A DNA stretch of 64,000 nucleotides, taken from positions 806,001 to 870,000 of the forward strand of contig NZ_JAMTCJ010000004.1 in assembly GCF_024171815.1 (NCBI RefSeq), in the 5' to 3' direction. The notes below the pieces were generated by a model that had not been told where the DNA came from, ran no database searches, and worked only from the letters and a program-made list of their open reading frames with translations. Source of the DNA: Williamsia maris. Its GTDB lineage: Bacteria > Actinomycetota > Actinomycetes > Mycobacteriales > Mycobacteriaceae. The position numbers were made by a program, and so were the translations under genes. This document shows, in pieces, positions 41,470 through 51,106 of the stretch; within the stretch, counting starts at the first letter, position 1, and each line of letters begins with the position of its first letter.

Positions 41470-42336
41470 TCAGGCGGCCTCGGACATCAGACCGCCGGCG
41501 AAGGTGGCCTGCACCTGGAGCCAGTGGGCCAGTACGACCACGCCCGGGTACTCGCCGCGTCCACCCAACGGCTCGGACGCATAGGCGGTGTGCCGGCCCC
41601 CGCGGCGGTTGCGGATCCGGAATCCCCCGATCACGATCAGCGCCGGTAGGTATCCGAGGATGTCGAGGACCAACCGTCGCAGTCGGGTGACGTCGCGCCG
41701 CCACTGCCGGGGGCGGATGGAGGTACGGGCGGCGTTCTGGAACGCATTGCGCCGAAGCGTCTCCCAGGATCGGCGCAGCCACCCGGCGAGGTCGCCGAGT
41801 GACAGGGCGCCGGTCAGGTCGGCCACGTCGCGCACGAGCGAGTCGGCATCGGCGTTGCAGATCATGTCGTCGGGGTCGGCGATCCACAGCGTGGCGACGC
41901 CGTCGGGGAGGTCAGGCCCCGGACCCGCGACACCGGAGCCCGTACATCCGTCGACGACCCCTGCCGGCTGGTGCGGGTCGGCGATGAGACCGATTCCGAT
42001 CACCCGGCACAGGTCCGACGGATCGACACCGCCTGCGGCGAGGGCCTCGCGGACAACGACGCAGCCCTGGGAATATCCGATCAGCATGACCGGCCCCGGT
42101 GTCGCCGCGAGCACCGAACGCAGCTCGGCCGATCCCGCCGCGACACTGGCGGTGAAGCTCATGCCGTTGCGTGTCGGCGCCGGGCCGTAGCTCGACGGGT
42201 AGCCCACCCACCGGCTCCGGAACCGGCCGTCGAGACGGTCGGTCACGCCGGCGAGCAGACCGGTGACGTGGGTGCGGGGATCACCCGGGAAGGACTCGCC
42301 GGTCCCGCCGACGGCCAGAACGGTCACTGTGGTCAT
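41470..42336 (-). CDS. Alpha/beta hydrolase, cutinase/PE-PPE-domain-like
   Basis: This 288 aa serine hydrolase has the nucleophile elbow GYSQGCVVV (Ser89), an early VLAVGGTGES segment and a C-terminal HTAYASEPL region that may carry the histidine. This is the pattern of cutinase-like, PE-PPE-domain and mycobacteriophage LysB-type esterases that act on mycolic or fatty esters. It has no signal peptide, and residues about 210–235 include a hydrophobic stretch (LVLDILGYLPALIVIGGF) that might anchor it. The substrate is not known. It is 80 bp downstream of nei on the same strand. Confidence 0.75.
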   Translation of the reverse strand: MTTVTVLAVGGTGESFPGDPRTHVTGLLAGVTDRLDGRFRSRWVGYPSSYGPAPTRNGMSFTASVAAGSAELRSVLAATPGPVMLIGYSQGCVVVREALAAGGVDPSDLCRVIGIGLIADPHQPAGVVDGCTGSGVAGPGPDLPDGVATLWIADPDDMICNADADSLVRDVADLTGALSLGDLAGWLRRSWETLRRNAFQNAARTSIRPRQWRRDVTRLRRLVLDILGYLPALIVIGGFRIRNRRGGRHTAYASEPLGGRGEYPGVVVLAHWLQVQATFAGGLMSEAA

Positions 42337-42416
42337 GGTTCGATCATCGGCGCGCTCCCTGAGAGATCGACGGTCGCAACCCTGAGAGTTCTCTGCGGAG
42401 CGGCGGTGCCCGTCGA

Positions 42417-43211
42417 TCAGTCGGGCTGACAGCTGGGGCACCAGAAGAGGTTGCGACCCTCCATGATCTCCCCGAGGATCGTGTTGCCACAGACCCGACA
42501 CGGCTCGCCGCGACGTCGATAGACGTAACTCCGTGGGCGCCCACGCGGTCCGCGTACGCCGTGGTCGTCGTCCGGTCTGATCGTGATGATCTTGCCCTTG
42601 CGGACACCCACGTCCATCAGTTCGACGGTGTCGCGCCACATCCGTTGCCATACATCGTTGTCGACGGCGGTACCGATTCGCATCGGGTGCACACCCGCGC
42701 GGAACAGGACCTCGGCGCGATACACGTTGCCGATGCCGGCGACGATCTTCTGATCCATGAGCATCGCCCCGAGGGCTCGTCTGGACTTGTGGATCCGGGC
42801 GAACGCCTTGTCCGGATCGGCGTCTTTGCGCAGCGGATCGGGCCCGAGTCGGGCCACGAGCAGATCGAGATCCTCGGGGGTGAACATCTCGCATGCGGTG
42901 GGGCCACGGAGATCGCCGCCGTGGTCGTCACCCTCGATCCGCAGACGCACCTGCCCGACCGGTGGCGGCATCGGCGACGTGACGTCGGAGAACTTCCCGT
43001 ACAGGCCGAGATGGATGTGCACCATGTCGCCCGAGTCGTAATGGTGGAGCAGATGTTTGCCCCACGCCTCCGACTTGGTGAACGTCTGTCCGTCGAGACG
43101 CTCCGCCTCCTCGACGAAACGACCCTGAGGACTGCTCACCCGCAGAACCTGGCCGCGGTAGCGCCGCTGGTGCAGACGCGCGAGCCGGTGGATCGTATGG
43201 CCCTCGGGCAT
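42417..43211 (-). CDS. nei: Endonuclease VIII-like DNA glycosylase (Nei)
   Basis: This Fpg/Nei-family glycosylase/AP lyase removes oxidised pyrimidines. The N-terminus PEGHTIHRLAR carries the catalytic Pro and Glu of the Nei type (PEG rather than PEL); a lysine is in SEAWGKHLL. A helix-two-turn-helix region and a terminal zinc finger (CRVCG and CPSCQPD) are present. It follows rpiB by 9 bp, as in mycobacteria (Rv2464c). Confidence 0.93.
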   Translation of the reverse strand: MPEGHTIHRLARLHQRRYRGQVLRVSSPQGRFVEEAERLDGQTFTKSEAWGKHLLHHYDSGDMVHIHLGLYGKFSDVTSPMPPPVGQVRLRIEGDDHGGDLRGPTACEMFTPEDLDLLVARLGPDPLRKDADPDKAFARIHKSRRALGAMLMDQKIVAGIGNVYRAEVLFRAGVHPMRIGTAVDNDVWQRMWRDTVELMDVGVRKGKIITIRPDDDHGVRGPRGRPRSYVYRRRGEPCRVCGNTILGEIMEGRNLFWCPSCQPD

Positions 43212-43220
43212 ACGGCGGCG

Positions 43221-43703
43221 TCAGTTCGCGGGCAGGGCGGGAGCCTGTCCCGTGCGCTCGTACTCGGCGAGGATGTCGATGCGGCGCTGGTGACGCGGCT
43301 CGTCCGACCACGCGGTCGACAGGAACGCATCGACGATGGCCAGGGCCTGCTCGGTGGTGTGCATCCGCCCGCCGATACCGATCAGCTGTGCGTTGTTGTG
43401 CTGACGCGCCAGTTGCGCGGTCTCCACGCTCCACGCCAGCGCACATCGCGCGCCGGGGACCTTGTTGGCCGCGATCTGTTCGCCGTTCCCACTGCCGCCC
43501 AACACGATTCCCAGGCTGCCGGGATCGGCGACGGTGGCGACGGCCGCAGCGACGCAGAACGCCGGGTAGTCGTCGAGTGCGTCGTAGGCATGGGCGCCGC
43601 AGTCGGTGACGTCGTGTCCCGCCGCCTTCAGGTGGTCACTGATCAGGTTCTTGAGTTCAAAGCCGGCGTGGTCGGCACCGAGGTAAACGCGCATGGCGAT
43701 CAT
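43221..43703 (-). CDS. rpiB: Ribose-5-phosphate isomerase B
   Basis: RpiB interconverts ribose-5-phosphate and ribulose-5-phosphate in the pentose phosphate pathway. The 160 aa protein shows the RpiB fold motifs MRVYLGADHAGFELK, GIVLGGSGNGEQIAANK and ARQHNNAQLIGIGGR. The catalytic Glu in GNGEQ is the mycobacterial form replacing the E. coli cysteine. An ATG three codons later (43694) is an equally plausible start. It lies in the DsbA-like–rpiB–nei run. Confidence 0.95.
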   Translation of the reverse strand: MIAMRVYLGADHAGFELKNLISDHLKAAGHDVTDCGAHAYDALDDYPAFCVAAAVATVADPGSLGIVLGGSGNGEQIAANKVPGARCALAWSVETAQLARQHNNAQLIGIGGRMHTTEQALAIVDAFLSTAWSDEPRHQRRIDILAEYERTGQAPALPAN

Positions 43704-43740
43704 TCTGTCATCTCGCCATGGCTGTCCCGAGGCGCGGTGC

Positions 43741-44388
43741 TCAGTCGAACTGCGGGTTCTCGTTGCGGCTGCGCTTCAGCTCGTAGAAGTGCGGGTAGCT
43801 CGAGAGCAACACCGCGCCATCCCAGACCCGACCGGCGTCGTCACCGCGGGGGATGCGGGACAGGACCGGGCCGAAGAACGCGACATTGTTGATGTGGATC
43901 GTCGGGGTCCCGACGTCGTCGCCTACCTTGTCCATGCCCTCGTGGTGGCTGGCGCGGATGGTCTCGTCGAACTCGGTGGAGTCGGCGGCCTTCGCCAGCT
44001 CGGCGGGCAGCCCGGCATCGGACAACGACGCCTCGATCGCCTTGTCGAAGTCCTCGACGCCGTTGTTGTGGATCTGGGTGCCCATCGCGGTGTACAGCGG
44101 GTCGAGCACCTCATGGCCGTGGGCGTTCACCGCGGCCTGCAGGACACGCACCGGTCGCCACGCGTCCTTGAGCTTCTCGGCGTAGGAGGCCGGGATGTCC
44201 TTGCCCTCGTTGAGCACGGCCAGGCTCATGATGTGGAACTCGACGTCGATGTCGCGGACCTTCTCGACCTCGAGGATCCACCGCGAGGTGATCCAGCACC
44301 ACGGGCACAGGGGGTCGAGCCAGAAGTCCACGCGGTCGCGCGTGCTGTCGGTCCCGGTCGTCGTGGTCTGATCGGCTGTCGCGGTCAT
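43741..44388 (-). CDS. DsbA-family thiol oxidoreductase (mycothiol-dependent, Rv2466c-like)
   Basis: This 215 aa cytoplasmic thioredoxin-fold protein has the active-site CPWC (Cys28, Cys31) in [11 protein letters not shown] and the cis-Pro [10 protein letters not shown] loop. It corresponds to the Rv2466c family, a mycothiol-linked disulfide reductase that also reduces nitro compounds. No signal peptide. Gene order DsbA-like–rpiB–nei opposite pepN is the mycobacterial one. A role in oxidative stress defence follows from family knowledge. Confidence 0.9.
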   Translation of the reverse strand: MTATADQTTTTGTDSTRDRVDFWLDPLCPWCWITSRWILEVEKVRDIDVEFHIMSLAVLNEGKDIPASYAEKLKDAWRPVRVLQAAVNAHGHEVLDPLYTAMGTQIHNNGVEDFDKAIEASLSDAGLPAELAKAADSTEFDETIRASHHEGMDKVGDDVGTPTIHINNVAFFGPVLSRIPRGDDAGRVWDGAVLLSSYPHFYELKRSRNENPQFD

Positions 44389-44559
44389 GGATGACTCCTC
44401 GCTCGGCGAATGGTGAGTTGTCGCGGCCCACCGCGGACGGCGGGCGCTGCTCTGGGTTACAACCTACGTCGGCCTCGGTAATTCCCTTCCGGGTCAGATG
44501 CGGTAAGTGTGTGGGGACACCAGACACGGCTGACACCAGACACGACCAGGGGGAACATC

Positions 44560-47145
44560 GTGAGCGCACCCAATCTGACCCGCGACCAGGCCGCCGAACG
44601 ATCGGCGACCATCTCGGTCCACACCTACACAATCGATCTCGATCTGACCGACGGCACCGGGAAACCCGGAGTCGAGACCTTCCGGTCGGCCAGCGCGGTC
44701 ACGTTCGACGCGACACCGGGCGCGTCGACGTTCGTCGACGTGATCGCGAAGACCATCCACTCGGCGACGCTCAACGGCACCGACATCGACGTCTCGGGCT
44801 ACACCGAGGAGGCCGGGCTCGCGCTCGGTGACCTCGCCGAGCACAACGAGCTGACCGTCGTCGCGGACTGCATCTATTCCAACACCGGCGAGGGCCTGCA
44901 CCGCTTCGTCGACCCCACCGACGAGTCGGTGTACCTGTACTCGCAGTTCGAGACCGCTGACGCCAAGCGGATGTTCGCCTGCTTCGACCAGCCGGATCTC
45001 AAGGGCACCTTCACCGTCACGGTCACCGCGCCCACCGACTGGAAGGTCATCTCCAACGGCGCCGCCGACGAGAACTCGGGCACCGACGGCAAGCACTCCT
45101 TCGTCACCACCGAGCTGCTGAGCACCTACCTGGTCGCCCTGATCGCCGGACCGTACGCGCGGTGGACCGACACCTACACCGACGATCACGGTTCGATCGA
45201 CCTCGGCATCTACTGCCGGGCGTCGCTCGGCGAGTTCATGGACCCCGAGCGGTTGTTCACCGAGACCAAGCAGGGATTCGACTTCTACCACCGCAACTTC
45301 GGTGTCCCCTACGCCTTCGGCAAGTACGACCAGCTGTTCGTCCCCGAGTTCAACGCGGGTGCGATGGAGAACGCCGGTGCCGTCACCTACCTCGAGGACT
45401 ACGTCTTCCGGTCCAAGGTGACCAAGGCGCTCTACGAGCGTCGCGCCGAGACCGTGCTGCACGAGATGGCGCACATGTGGTTCGGCGACCTGGTCACCAT
45501 GAAGTGGTGGGATGACCTGTGGCTCAACGAGTCCTTCGCGACCTTCGCATCGGTCCTGTGCCAGTCGGAGGCCACCGAGTACAAGAGCGCCTGGACCACC
45601 TTCGCGACGGTCGACAAGTCGTGGGCCTATCGCCAGGACCAGCTGCCCTCGACCCACCCGGTCGCCGCGGACATACCCGACATCGCCGCGGTCGAGGTCA
45701 ACTTCGACGGCATCACCTACGCCAAGGGCGCGTCGGTCCTCAAGCAGCTGGTCGCCTACGTCGGTCTCGAGGACTTCCTCGCCGGCCTGCGCGACTACTT
45801 CGCCGCCCACAAGTTCGGCAACGCGACGTTCTCCGATCTGCTGGGAGCACTGGAGAAGTCCTCGGGTCGCGACCTGTCCGACTGGGGTGACCAGTGGCTG
45901 CGCACCACCGGCATCAACGTCCTGCGCGCCGATTTCGACGTCGACGAGTCGGGGAAGTTCACCCGGTTCGAGGTCGTGCAGGAGGGCGCCGCCCCGGGTG
46001 CGGGCGAGCTGCGCACCCATCGGATCGCCGTCGGGATCTACGACGACGACGCCGACGGCAAGCTGGTCCGTGTGCAACGGGCCGAGCTCGACGTCGAGGG
46101 CGAGCGGACCGCGGTCCCCGAACTCGTCGGTGTCGATCGCGGCGCACTCATCCTCGTCAACGACGACGACCTGACCTACTGCACGGTCGCGCTCGACGAC
46201 CACTCGCTGTCCACGGCGACGCAGCGCATCGCCGACATCACCGAGTCACTCCCCCGGACCATGGTGTGGTCGGCGGCGTGGGAGATGACCCGCGGAGCCA
46301 CCATGCGCGCCCGCGACTTCGTCGAGTTGGTCGAACGCGGCATCGGCGCGGAGACCGAGATCGGCGTGGTGCAGCGGGTGCTGATGCAGGCGCAGACCGC
46401 GGTCGACCGCTACAGCGATCCCGAGTGGGCGACGTCCACCGGGTGGCCGAGGTTCAGCGCGCGTCTGCTGGAACTCGCACAGGCCGCCGAGCCCGGTTCC
46501 GACCACCAGCTCGCATTCGTCGGTGCGTTGCTCGGCGGTTCGGTCGGTGACGACGTCGTCACCACGCTCAAGGCCCTGCTCGACGGGGACGACCCGGCCG
46601 AGCACGGACTGTCCGGACTCGTCGTGGACACCGATCTGCGCTGGAGCATCGTCACCGCGCTGGCCACGGCCGGGGCGATCGACACCGACCCGGAGTCCAC
46701 ACCGGTCATCGACGCCGAGTCCGAGCGCGACAACACCTCCGCCGGCGCCCGCAAGGCCGCAGGCGCCAAGGCCGCCCGTCCGCTCGCCGAGGCGAAGAAG
46801 TGGGCGTGGGAGCAGGCGGTCGAGGACGACACGCTGTCGAACACGTTCGCGCGCTCGGTCATCGGCGGCTTCGCGCGGCCGGGCCAGAGCGAGCTGCTCG
46901 CCCCGTACGTGCAGCGCTACTTCGACGCCGTGCCCGACGTGTGGCGTCGACGTTCCAGCGAGGTGGCGCAGAGCGTCGTCATCGGGCTGTACCCGGGATT
47001 CTCGGTGGACGAGGACTCCCTCGCCCTCGCCGACCGCTTCCTCGAGGGTGACCATCCGCCGGCGCTGCGTCGTCTCATCCTGGAGGGACGCGACACCGTC
47101 GCGCGCTCGTTGCGGATCCGGGCGTTCGACGCGGGCAACGCCTGA
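44560..47145 (+). CDS. pepN: Aminopeptidase N (M1 family)
   Basis: This zinc metalloaminopeptidase trims N-terminal residues from peptides. The 861 aa protein has GAMEN (267–271), the zinc motif HEMAH (301–305) with Glu324 in WLNESFA, and an ERAP1-like helical C-terminal domain. GTG with AGGGGGA before it is the start. It is divergent from the DsbA-like gene. The enzyme is cytoplasmic, with no signal peptide. Confidence 0.97.
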   Translation: MSAPNLTRDQAAERSATISVHTYTIDLDLTDGTGKPGVETFRSASAVTFDATPGASTFVDVIAKTIHSATLNGTDIDVSGYTEEAGLALGDLAEHNELTVVADCIYSNTGEGLHRFVDPTDESVYLYSQFETADAKRMFACFDQPDLKGTFTVTVTAPTDWKVISNGAADENSGTDGKHSFVTTELLSTYLVALIAGPYARWTDTYTDDHGSIDLGIYCRASLGEFMDPERLFTETKQGFDFYHRNFGVPYAFGKYDQLFVPEFNAGAMENAGAVTYLEDYVFRSKVTKALYERRAETVLHEMAHMWFGDLVTMKWWDDLWLNESFATFASVLCQSEATEYKSAWTTFATVDKSWAYRQDQLPSTHPVAADIPDIAAVEVNFDGITYAKGASVLKQLVAYVGLEDFLAGLRDYFAAHKFGNATFSDLLGALEKSSGRDLSDWGDQWLRTTGINVLRADFDVDESGKFTRFEVVQEGAAPGAGELRTHRIAVGIYDDDADGKLVRVQRAELDVEGERTAVPELVGVDRGALILVNDDDLTYCTVALDDHSLSTATQRIADITESLPRTMVWSAAWEMTRGATMRARDFVELVERGIGAETEIGVVQRVLMQAQTAVDRYSDPEWATSTGWPRFSARLLELAQAAEPGSDHQLAFVGALLGGSVGDDVVTTLKALLDGDDPAEHGLSGLVVDTDLRWSIVTALATAGAIDTDPESTPVIDAESERDNTSAGARKAAGAKAARPLAEAKKWAWEQAVEDDTLSNTFARSVIGGFARPGQSELLAPYVQRYFDAVPDVWRRRSSEVAQSVVIGLYPGFSVDEDSLALADRFLEGDHPPALRRLILEGRDTVARSLRIRAFDAGNA

Positions 47146-47164
47146 CCGTCCGCGCACACCGACG

Positions 47165-47205
47165 CACGAACGCCGCGTCCCCGAGAAGGGGACGCGGCGT
47201 TCGTG
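47165..47205. terminator. Bidirectional hairpin between pepN and DUF5130 gene
   Basis: A perfect 18 bp stem (CACGAACGCCGCGTCCCC and its complement) with a 5-base loop GAGAA sits between two convergent genes. It lacks a U-tract but is the strongest perfect hairpin in this part of the window. Confidence 0.85.
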
Positions 47206-47229
47206 TGCGTGGAGCCGAGTGGATCGGCG

Positions 47230-47700
47230 CTACGAGCGGGCGACGGCCGTGGCCATGACCCGCAGTGCGGCGATGAGGCCGTCGATCAGGTCGCCGTTGC
47301 GGAAGCTGGCGATCGCGGCGGTGACGCCGAGCTGGGCCACGCGGTCGTTGACCCGGTCGGACACGGCCCGACCCGACACGACCACCACGTCGTGCGTGTC
47401 CGGGGACACCGCGATGACCGTCGCGTGTTCCGGCTCGGGAACGGTCGGCAAGACGGCAGTCGCACCGGCGAACGGATCCTCGCCCAGATCGCCGATGTAG
47501 ATCGAGAAACGAATGTTGACCAGCTCGGTCGCGTAGGTCAGCGCCTCGTCGAGGGCCACCAACTCCTCGCGGGCGAACGGCGGGGTGTCCGCGGCGTAAC
47601 CGGGCATGCGGGCCGCCGATATGCGGCCACTCGTCGTGACGACGGTGCCCAGGGGCAACGAGTCGGGGTCGACGACGTGCTTGATCTCACCACTTGCCAC
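47230..47700 (-). CDS. DUF5130 (TPM-domain-like) family protein
   Basis: This 156 aa protein matches the actinobacterial DUF5130 family (Rv2468c position). It has a TPM-type alpha/beta core with SIYIGDLGEDPF, HATVIAVSPDTHDVVVVSG and a C-terminal helical part. No signal peptide is seen. It starts with GTG inside the end of the upstream small membrane gene (14 bp overlap). Function is unknown. Confidence 0.85.
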   Translation of the reverse strand: MASGEIKHVVDPDSLPLGTVVTTSGRISAARMPGYAADTPPFAREELVALDEALTYATELVNIRFSIYIGDLGEDPFAGATAVLPTVPEPEHATVIAVSPDTHDVVVVSGRAVSDRVNDRVAQLGVTAAIASFRNGDLIDGLIAALRVMATAVARS

Positions 47701-47938
47701 TTGCGGACCCTCCGATCAGATCGTCGACGCTCGCGTCGTGATGTGCCGCGGAGACCGGCGACACCTCGGTTGCGCTCAGCAGCAGCGGCTCGCGCTTCCA
47801 CTGCTTGCTCAGGGTGTAGTTCTCGACCTTGGGGTACTTCGCACCGAAGGCCCAGGCCATCGACAGGACACAGCCCACCACGGCGATGATGCAGAGGATC
47901 GTGACAGGTAGCCCGATCGCGACAATGAGTCCATCCAT
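47687..47938 (-). CDS. Small single-span membrane protein, overlapping DUF5130 gene
   Basis: This 83 aa protein has one long hydrophobic helix (residues about 3–28, LIVAIGLPVTILCIIAVVGCVLSMAW is the region) followed by a cytoplasmic or periplasmic tail with KVENYTLSKQWKREPLLLSATEV and an Asp/Ser-rich end. The ATG at 47938 is chosen because GAAGGG lies eight bases before it; a GTG three codons earlier is too close to that site. It overlaps the DUF5130 start by 14 bp, so the two are translationally coupled and may work together at the membrane. It occupies the position of a small mycobacterial gene (Rv2468A-like), though the function is unknown. Confidence 0.8.
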   Translation of the reverse strand: MDGLIVAIGLPVTILCIIAVVGCVLSMAWAFGAKYPKVENYTLSKQWKREPLLLSATEVSPVSAAHHDASVDDLIGGSASGKW

Positions 47939-48125
47939 CCGAAACACCCTTCGACAGTCGTCAGTTGCGCTCAGGATGAAAATCTAGCCGAACTCCCCGA
48001 GACGGGGATACCTGGGTACGACACGGCGGCGTCGCCGAGTGAGGATCGAGCGCAGCGAGGCCCGGAGCGAGAGCGGGCGCCGCCGCTGCTGACACGCTGT
48101 CGTTGTCGACGTGTTCGCGGCCCGC

Positions 48126-48749
48126 TCAGGCCGCGCCGACGTCGATGTACCGGGACCACGCCGGGTCGATCTCCTTGACCGTCGCGAGCAGTCGCCAGTG
48201 CCTGCCCTTGGGCGGGGTCAACGACGCCTGCAGCGTCCACCCGAGCTCGGACAGCAGCCGGTCGGCCTTCTTGTGGTTGCAGTGGGCGCAGCACGCCACG
48301 CAGTTCTCCCAGTTGTGGGCTCCCCCACGACTGCGGGGCACGACGTGGTCGATCGTGTTGGCCTTCGCGCCGCAGTAGCCGCAGCGGAACCGGTCGCGGT
48401 GCATGAGGGCGGCCCTGGTCATCGGGATCTTCGCCCGGTACGGCACGCGCACGTAGGTCCGTAGGCGGATCACCGACGGCAGTGGCATCGCGAGGTCGGC
48501 GGAGTGGATCTGCGGACCGAGTTCGTCGGTGTGCACGATGTCGGCGCGCTCGCGCAGGACGAGGACCACGGCACGTCGGATGGAGATGGCCGTCAGCGGC
48601 TCGTAGGTGGCGTTGAGCAGCAGCACCCGGTGCTTTCCCCAGACCGCGGAGTTCCCGACGACGGGCTCGCGGATGTCCTCGGTCGGCGGATCGGGCGGCA
48701 CGGAGGCAAGCGAGGTCACCGTGGTCGACTGCTTCCTCATGCGCGCCAT
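48126..48749 (-). CDS. HNH endonuclease domain protein
   Basis: This 207 aa protein has an HNH nuclease fold: a zinc-binding [20 protein letters not shown] region with the HV catalytic His, then [16 protein letters not shown] with the Asn and second CxxC. The N-terminal half ([20 protein letters not shown]) is the conserved region of the housekeeping HNH family seen in actinobacteria (Rv2469c type). GGGAGG before the ATG supports the start. It is divergent from glbO. There is no intron, phage or restriction context, so it is likely a core DNA-processing protein. Confidence 0.88.
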   Translation of the reverse strand: MARMRKQSTTVTSLASVPPDPPTEDIREPVVGNSAVWGKHRVLLLNATYEPLTAISIRRAVVLVLRERADIVHTDELGPQIHSADLAMPLPSVIRLRTYVRVPYRAKIPMTRAALMHRDRFRCGYCGAKANTIDHVVPRSRGGAHNWENCVACCAHCNHKKADRLLSELGWTLQASLTPPKGRHWRLLATVKEIDPAWSRYIDVGAA

Positions 48750-48885
48750 CCGGCCTCCCCGCACTACTGATCTCGAGTGGGAACAATTCAGTGGACCACG
48801 GAATCGCGCCGAATGCACAGCATTAATCGCGCCGGACGGGCGTCCATCGGGTGAATCGGGGCGACGTGGCGGTGAACAACTCACG

Positions 48886-49299
48886 ATGGGGAACACTGGA
48901 GGGGTGAATGACGGCGCACAGACCTTCTACGACGCAGTCGGCGGCGCGCAGACCTTCGACGACCTGACGAGTCGGTTCTATGTCGAGGTGGCCCGGGACG
49001 AGATCCTGCGACCCCTGTACCCAGAGGACGACCTCGAGGGCGCGGAACGACGCCTGCGGATGTTCCTCGAGCAGTACTGGGGCGGTCCGCGGACCTACTC
49101 CGACGAGCGCGGGCACCCTCGCCTGCGGATGCGACACAACCCGTTCCGGATCGGCCCGATGGAACGCGACGCGTGGCTGCGGTGCATGCACACGGCCATC
49201 GCGTCGATCGGCCCCGACCGCCTCGACGACGAGCACCGCGCGGCGCTGGTCGGGTACATGGAGATGGCCGCGCAATCGATGGTGAACGCGCCGATGTGA
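48886..49299 (+). CDS. glbO: Group II truncated haemoglobin (GlbO/TrHbO)
   Basis: This 137 aa 2-on-2 haemoglobin binds O2 and is linked to respiratory and peroxide/NO physiology. Proximal His84 lies in RMRHNPFRI, the G8 Trp is Trp97 in ERDAWLRC, and Tyr32 (B10) is in SRFYVEV. The [21 protein letters not shown] core is near-identical in pattern to mycobacterial GlbO. The ATG (48886) is used; a GTG at 48904 gives a shorter protein but its SD lies too close. Confidence 0.95.
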   Translation: MGNTGGVNDGAQTFYDAVGGAQTFDDLTSRFYVEVARDEILRPLYPEDDLEGAERRLRMFLEQYWGGPRTYSDERGHPRLRMRHNPFRIGPMERDAWLRCMHTAIASIGPDRLDDEHRAALVGYMEMAAQSMVNAPM

Positions 49300-49354
49300 C
49301 CGCCGCCACCCCCGGCGCGGCGTACGGCGTGTTCGCGCCGGTACGTGAGGCAAG

Positions 49355-51106
49355 ATGGATCGTGTGAATGACGAGTCAACAGGCGCCGCCGAGCTGAACA
49401 CCGACGCCGGACGACCCACCCCGTCCGACGTGGATGAGACATCGAACACCGTTGTCGCGCAAGATGATCACCTGTCCCATCGGGACGTCACGCAGACCAC
49501 GACGACCGAGGCGGACGCCCCCGGGATCGGCCGGGACGAGCACTGGTGGACCTCGGCGATCTTCTATCAGATCTACCCGCGGTCGTTCTCCGACAGCGAC
49601 GGTGACGGTGTCGGCGACCTCAACGGGGTCATCGACAAGCTCGGCTACCTCGAACTGCTCGGTGTCGACGCGTTGTGGATCAGCCCGGTGATGCGGTCGC
49701 CGATGGCCGACCACGGCTACGACGTCTCCGATCCGCGCGACATCGACCCGCTGTTCGGCGGGATCGGTGCCCTCGACGCGTTGATCGAGGAGGCGCACGC
49801 ACGGGACATCAAGGTCACGATGGACCTCGTCCCCAACCACACCAGCGACCAGCACGCCTGGTTTGTCGAGGCGTTGGCCGCCGAACCGGGCAGTGCCGCG
49901 CGGGAGCGCTACATCTTCCGCGACGGGCTCGGTGACGACGGCGACGAGCCGCCGAACAACTGGCCGAGCATCTTCGGTGGGCCGGCGTGGACCCGCGTCA
50001 CCGAGGCCGACGGCACCCCCGGGCAGTGGTACCTGCACATCTTCGCGCCCGAACAACCCGATCTGAACTGGGAGAACCCCGAGGTCTTCGACGATCTCGC
50101 CACCACCCTGCGATTCTGGCTGGACCGGGGCGTCGACGGCTTCCGCATCGACGTCGCCCACGGCATGGCCAAGCCACCGGGTCTGCCGGACATGACCGAC
50201 ATGCGCACCGGTCTGCTGATCAACGACGACGACGATCCCCGGTTCAACAACCCCGGCGTCCACGAGATCCACCGCAAGATCCGCACCGTGATGAACGAGT
50301 ACCCCGACGCGGTCACCGTCGGCGAGATCTGGGTGCGCGAGAACTCCCGGTTCGCCGAGTACATCCGCCCCGACGAGCTGCACCTCGGCTTCAACTTCCG
50401 GCTCGCCGAGGCCGATTTCACCGCCGATTCGATCCGCGAGGCGATCGAGAACTCGCTGGAGGCCGTCGACTCGGTGCAGGGCAACCCGACGTGGACCCTG
50501 TCCAACCACGACGTCGAGCGGGAGGTCACGCGGTACGCCGAGGGCACCACGCCCGAGGCCGGTCTCGACCGGGCGCGCGCGATGCTCCTCGTGGAGCTGG
50601 GCCTGCCGGGGACGATCTTCATCTACAACGGCGCCGAACTGGGACTGCCGAACACCGAGCTGCCCGACGAGGCACTACAGGATCCGGTGTGGGAACGCTC
50701 CGGACACACCATGCGCGGGCGAGACGGCTGCCGGGTCCCGCTGCCGTGGCAGGGCGACACCCCGCCCTACGGGTTCAGCACCACTCCGGACACCTGGCTG
50801 CCGATGCCCGACGACTGGAAGGCCCTCACGGCCGAGCACCAGCTCGAGGACGTCGACTCCACGCTGTCGCTCTACCGGCTCGCCATCGAGCTGCGCAAGA
50901 CCCGCCCGGAGTTCGCCGGCGTCGAGATCGAGTGGTACGGCGCGCCGGAGGGGTGCATCGCCTACCGCCGCGCCGAGGGGCGACTCATCTGTGCGGTCAA
51001 CACCGGCGACGAGCCGGTCGGGCTGCCCGGCGGTGAGGTGTTGCTGAGCAGCGCCCCGCTGCGCGACGGGAAGCTCCCGCCGAACGCGGCCGCCTGGCTC
51101 GTCTGA
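49355..51106 (+). CDS. aglA: GH13 alpha-glucosidase (AglA-like)
   Basis: This glycoside hydrolase family 13 enzyme (583 aa) probably cleaves alpha-1,4 or alpha-1,6 glucosides. Its first ~65 residues are acidic and Thr-rich with no fold. Then come the conserved GH13 regions: YPRSFSDSDGDG, DLVPNHTS, GFRIDVAHG with the nucleophile Asp266, VGEIWV with the acid Glu324, and LSNHDVERE. GAGG four bases before the ATG supports the start. It follows glbO by 55 bp, matching the Rv2470–Rv2471 order. Its stop abuts the stop of the convergent gene. Confidence 0.93.
   Translation: MDRVNDESTGAAELNTDAGRPTPSDVDETSNTVVAQDDHLSHRDVTQTTTTEADAPGIGRDEHWWTSAIFYQIYPRSFSDSDGDGVGDLNGVIDKLGYLELLGVDALWISPVMRSPMADHGYDVSDPRDIDPLFGGIGALDALIEEAHARDIKVTMDLVPNHTSDQHAWFVEALAAEPGSAARERYIFRDGLGDDGDEPPNNWPSIFGGPAWTRVTEADGTPGQWYLHIFAPEQPDLNWENPEVFDDLATTLRFWLDRGVDGFRIDVAHGMAKPPGLPDMTDMRTGLLINDDDDPRFNNPGVHEIHRKIRTVMNEYPDAVTVGEIWVRENSRFAEYIRPDELHLGFNFRLAEADFTADSIREAIENSLEAVDSVQGNPTWTLSNHDVEREVTRYAEGTTPEAGLDRARAMLLVELGLPGTIFIYNGAELGLPNTELPDEALQDPVWERSGHTMRGRDGCRVPLPWQGDTPPYGFSTTPDTWLPMPDDWKALTAEHQLEDVDSTLSLYRLAIELRKTRPEFAGVEIEWYGAPEGCIAYRRAEGRLICAVNTGDEPVGLPGGEVLLSSAPLRDGKLPPNAAAWLV

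Noticed and set aside
48126-48749. HNH protein as part of a mobile intron, phage or restriction system
   Set aside because: It sits in a conserved housekeeping block next to glbO with no methyltransferase, integrase or other phage gene.
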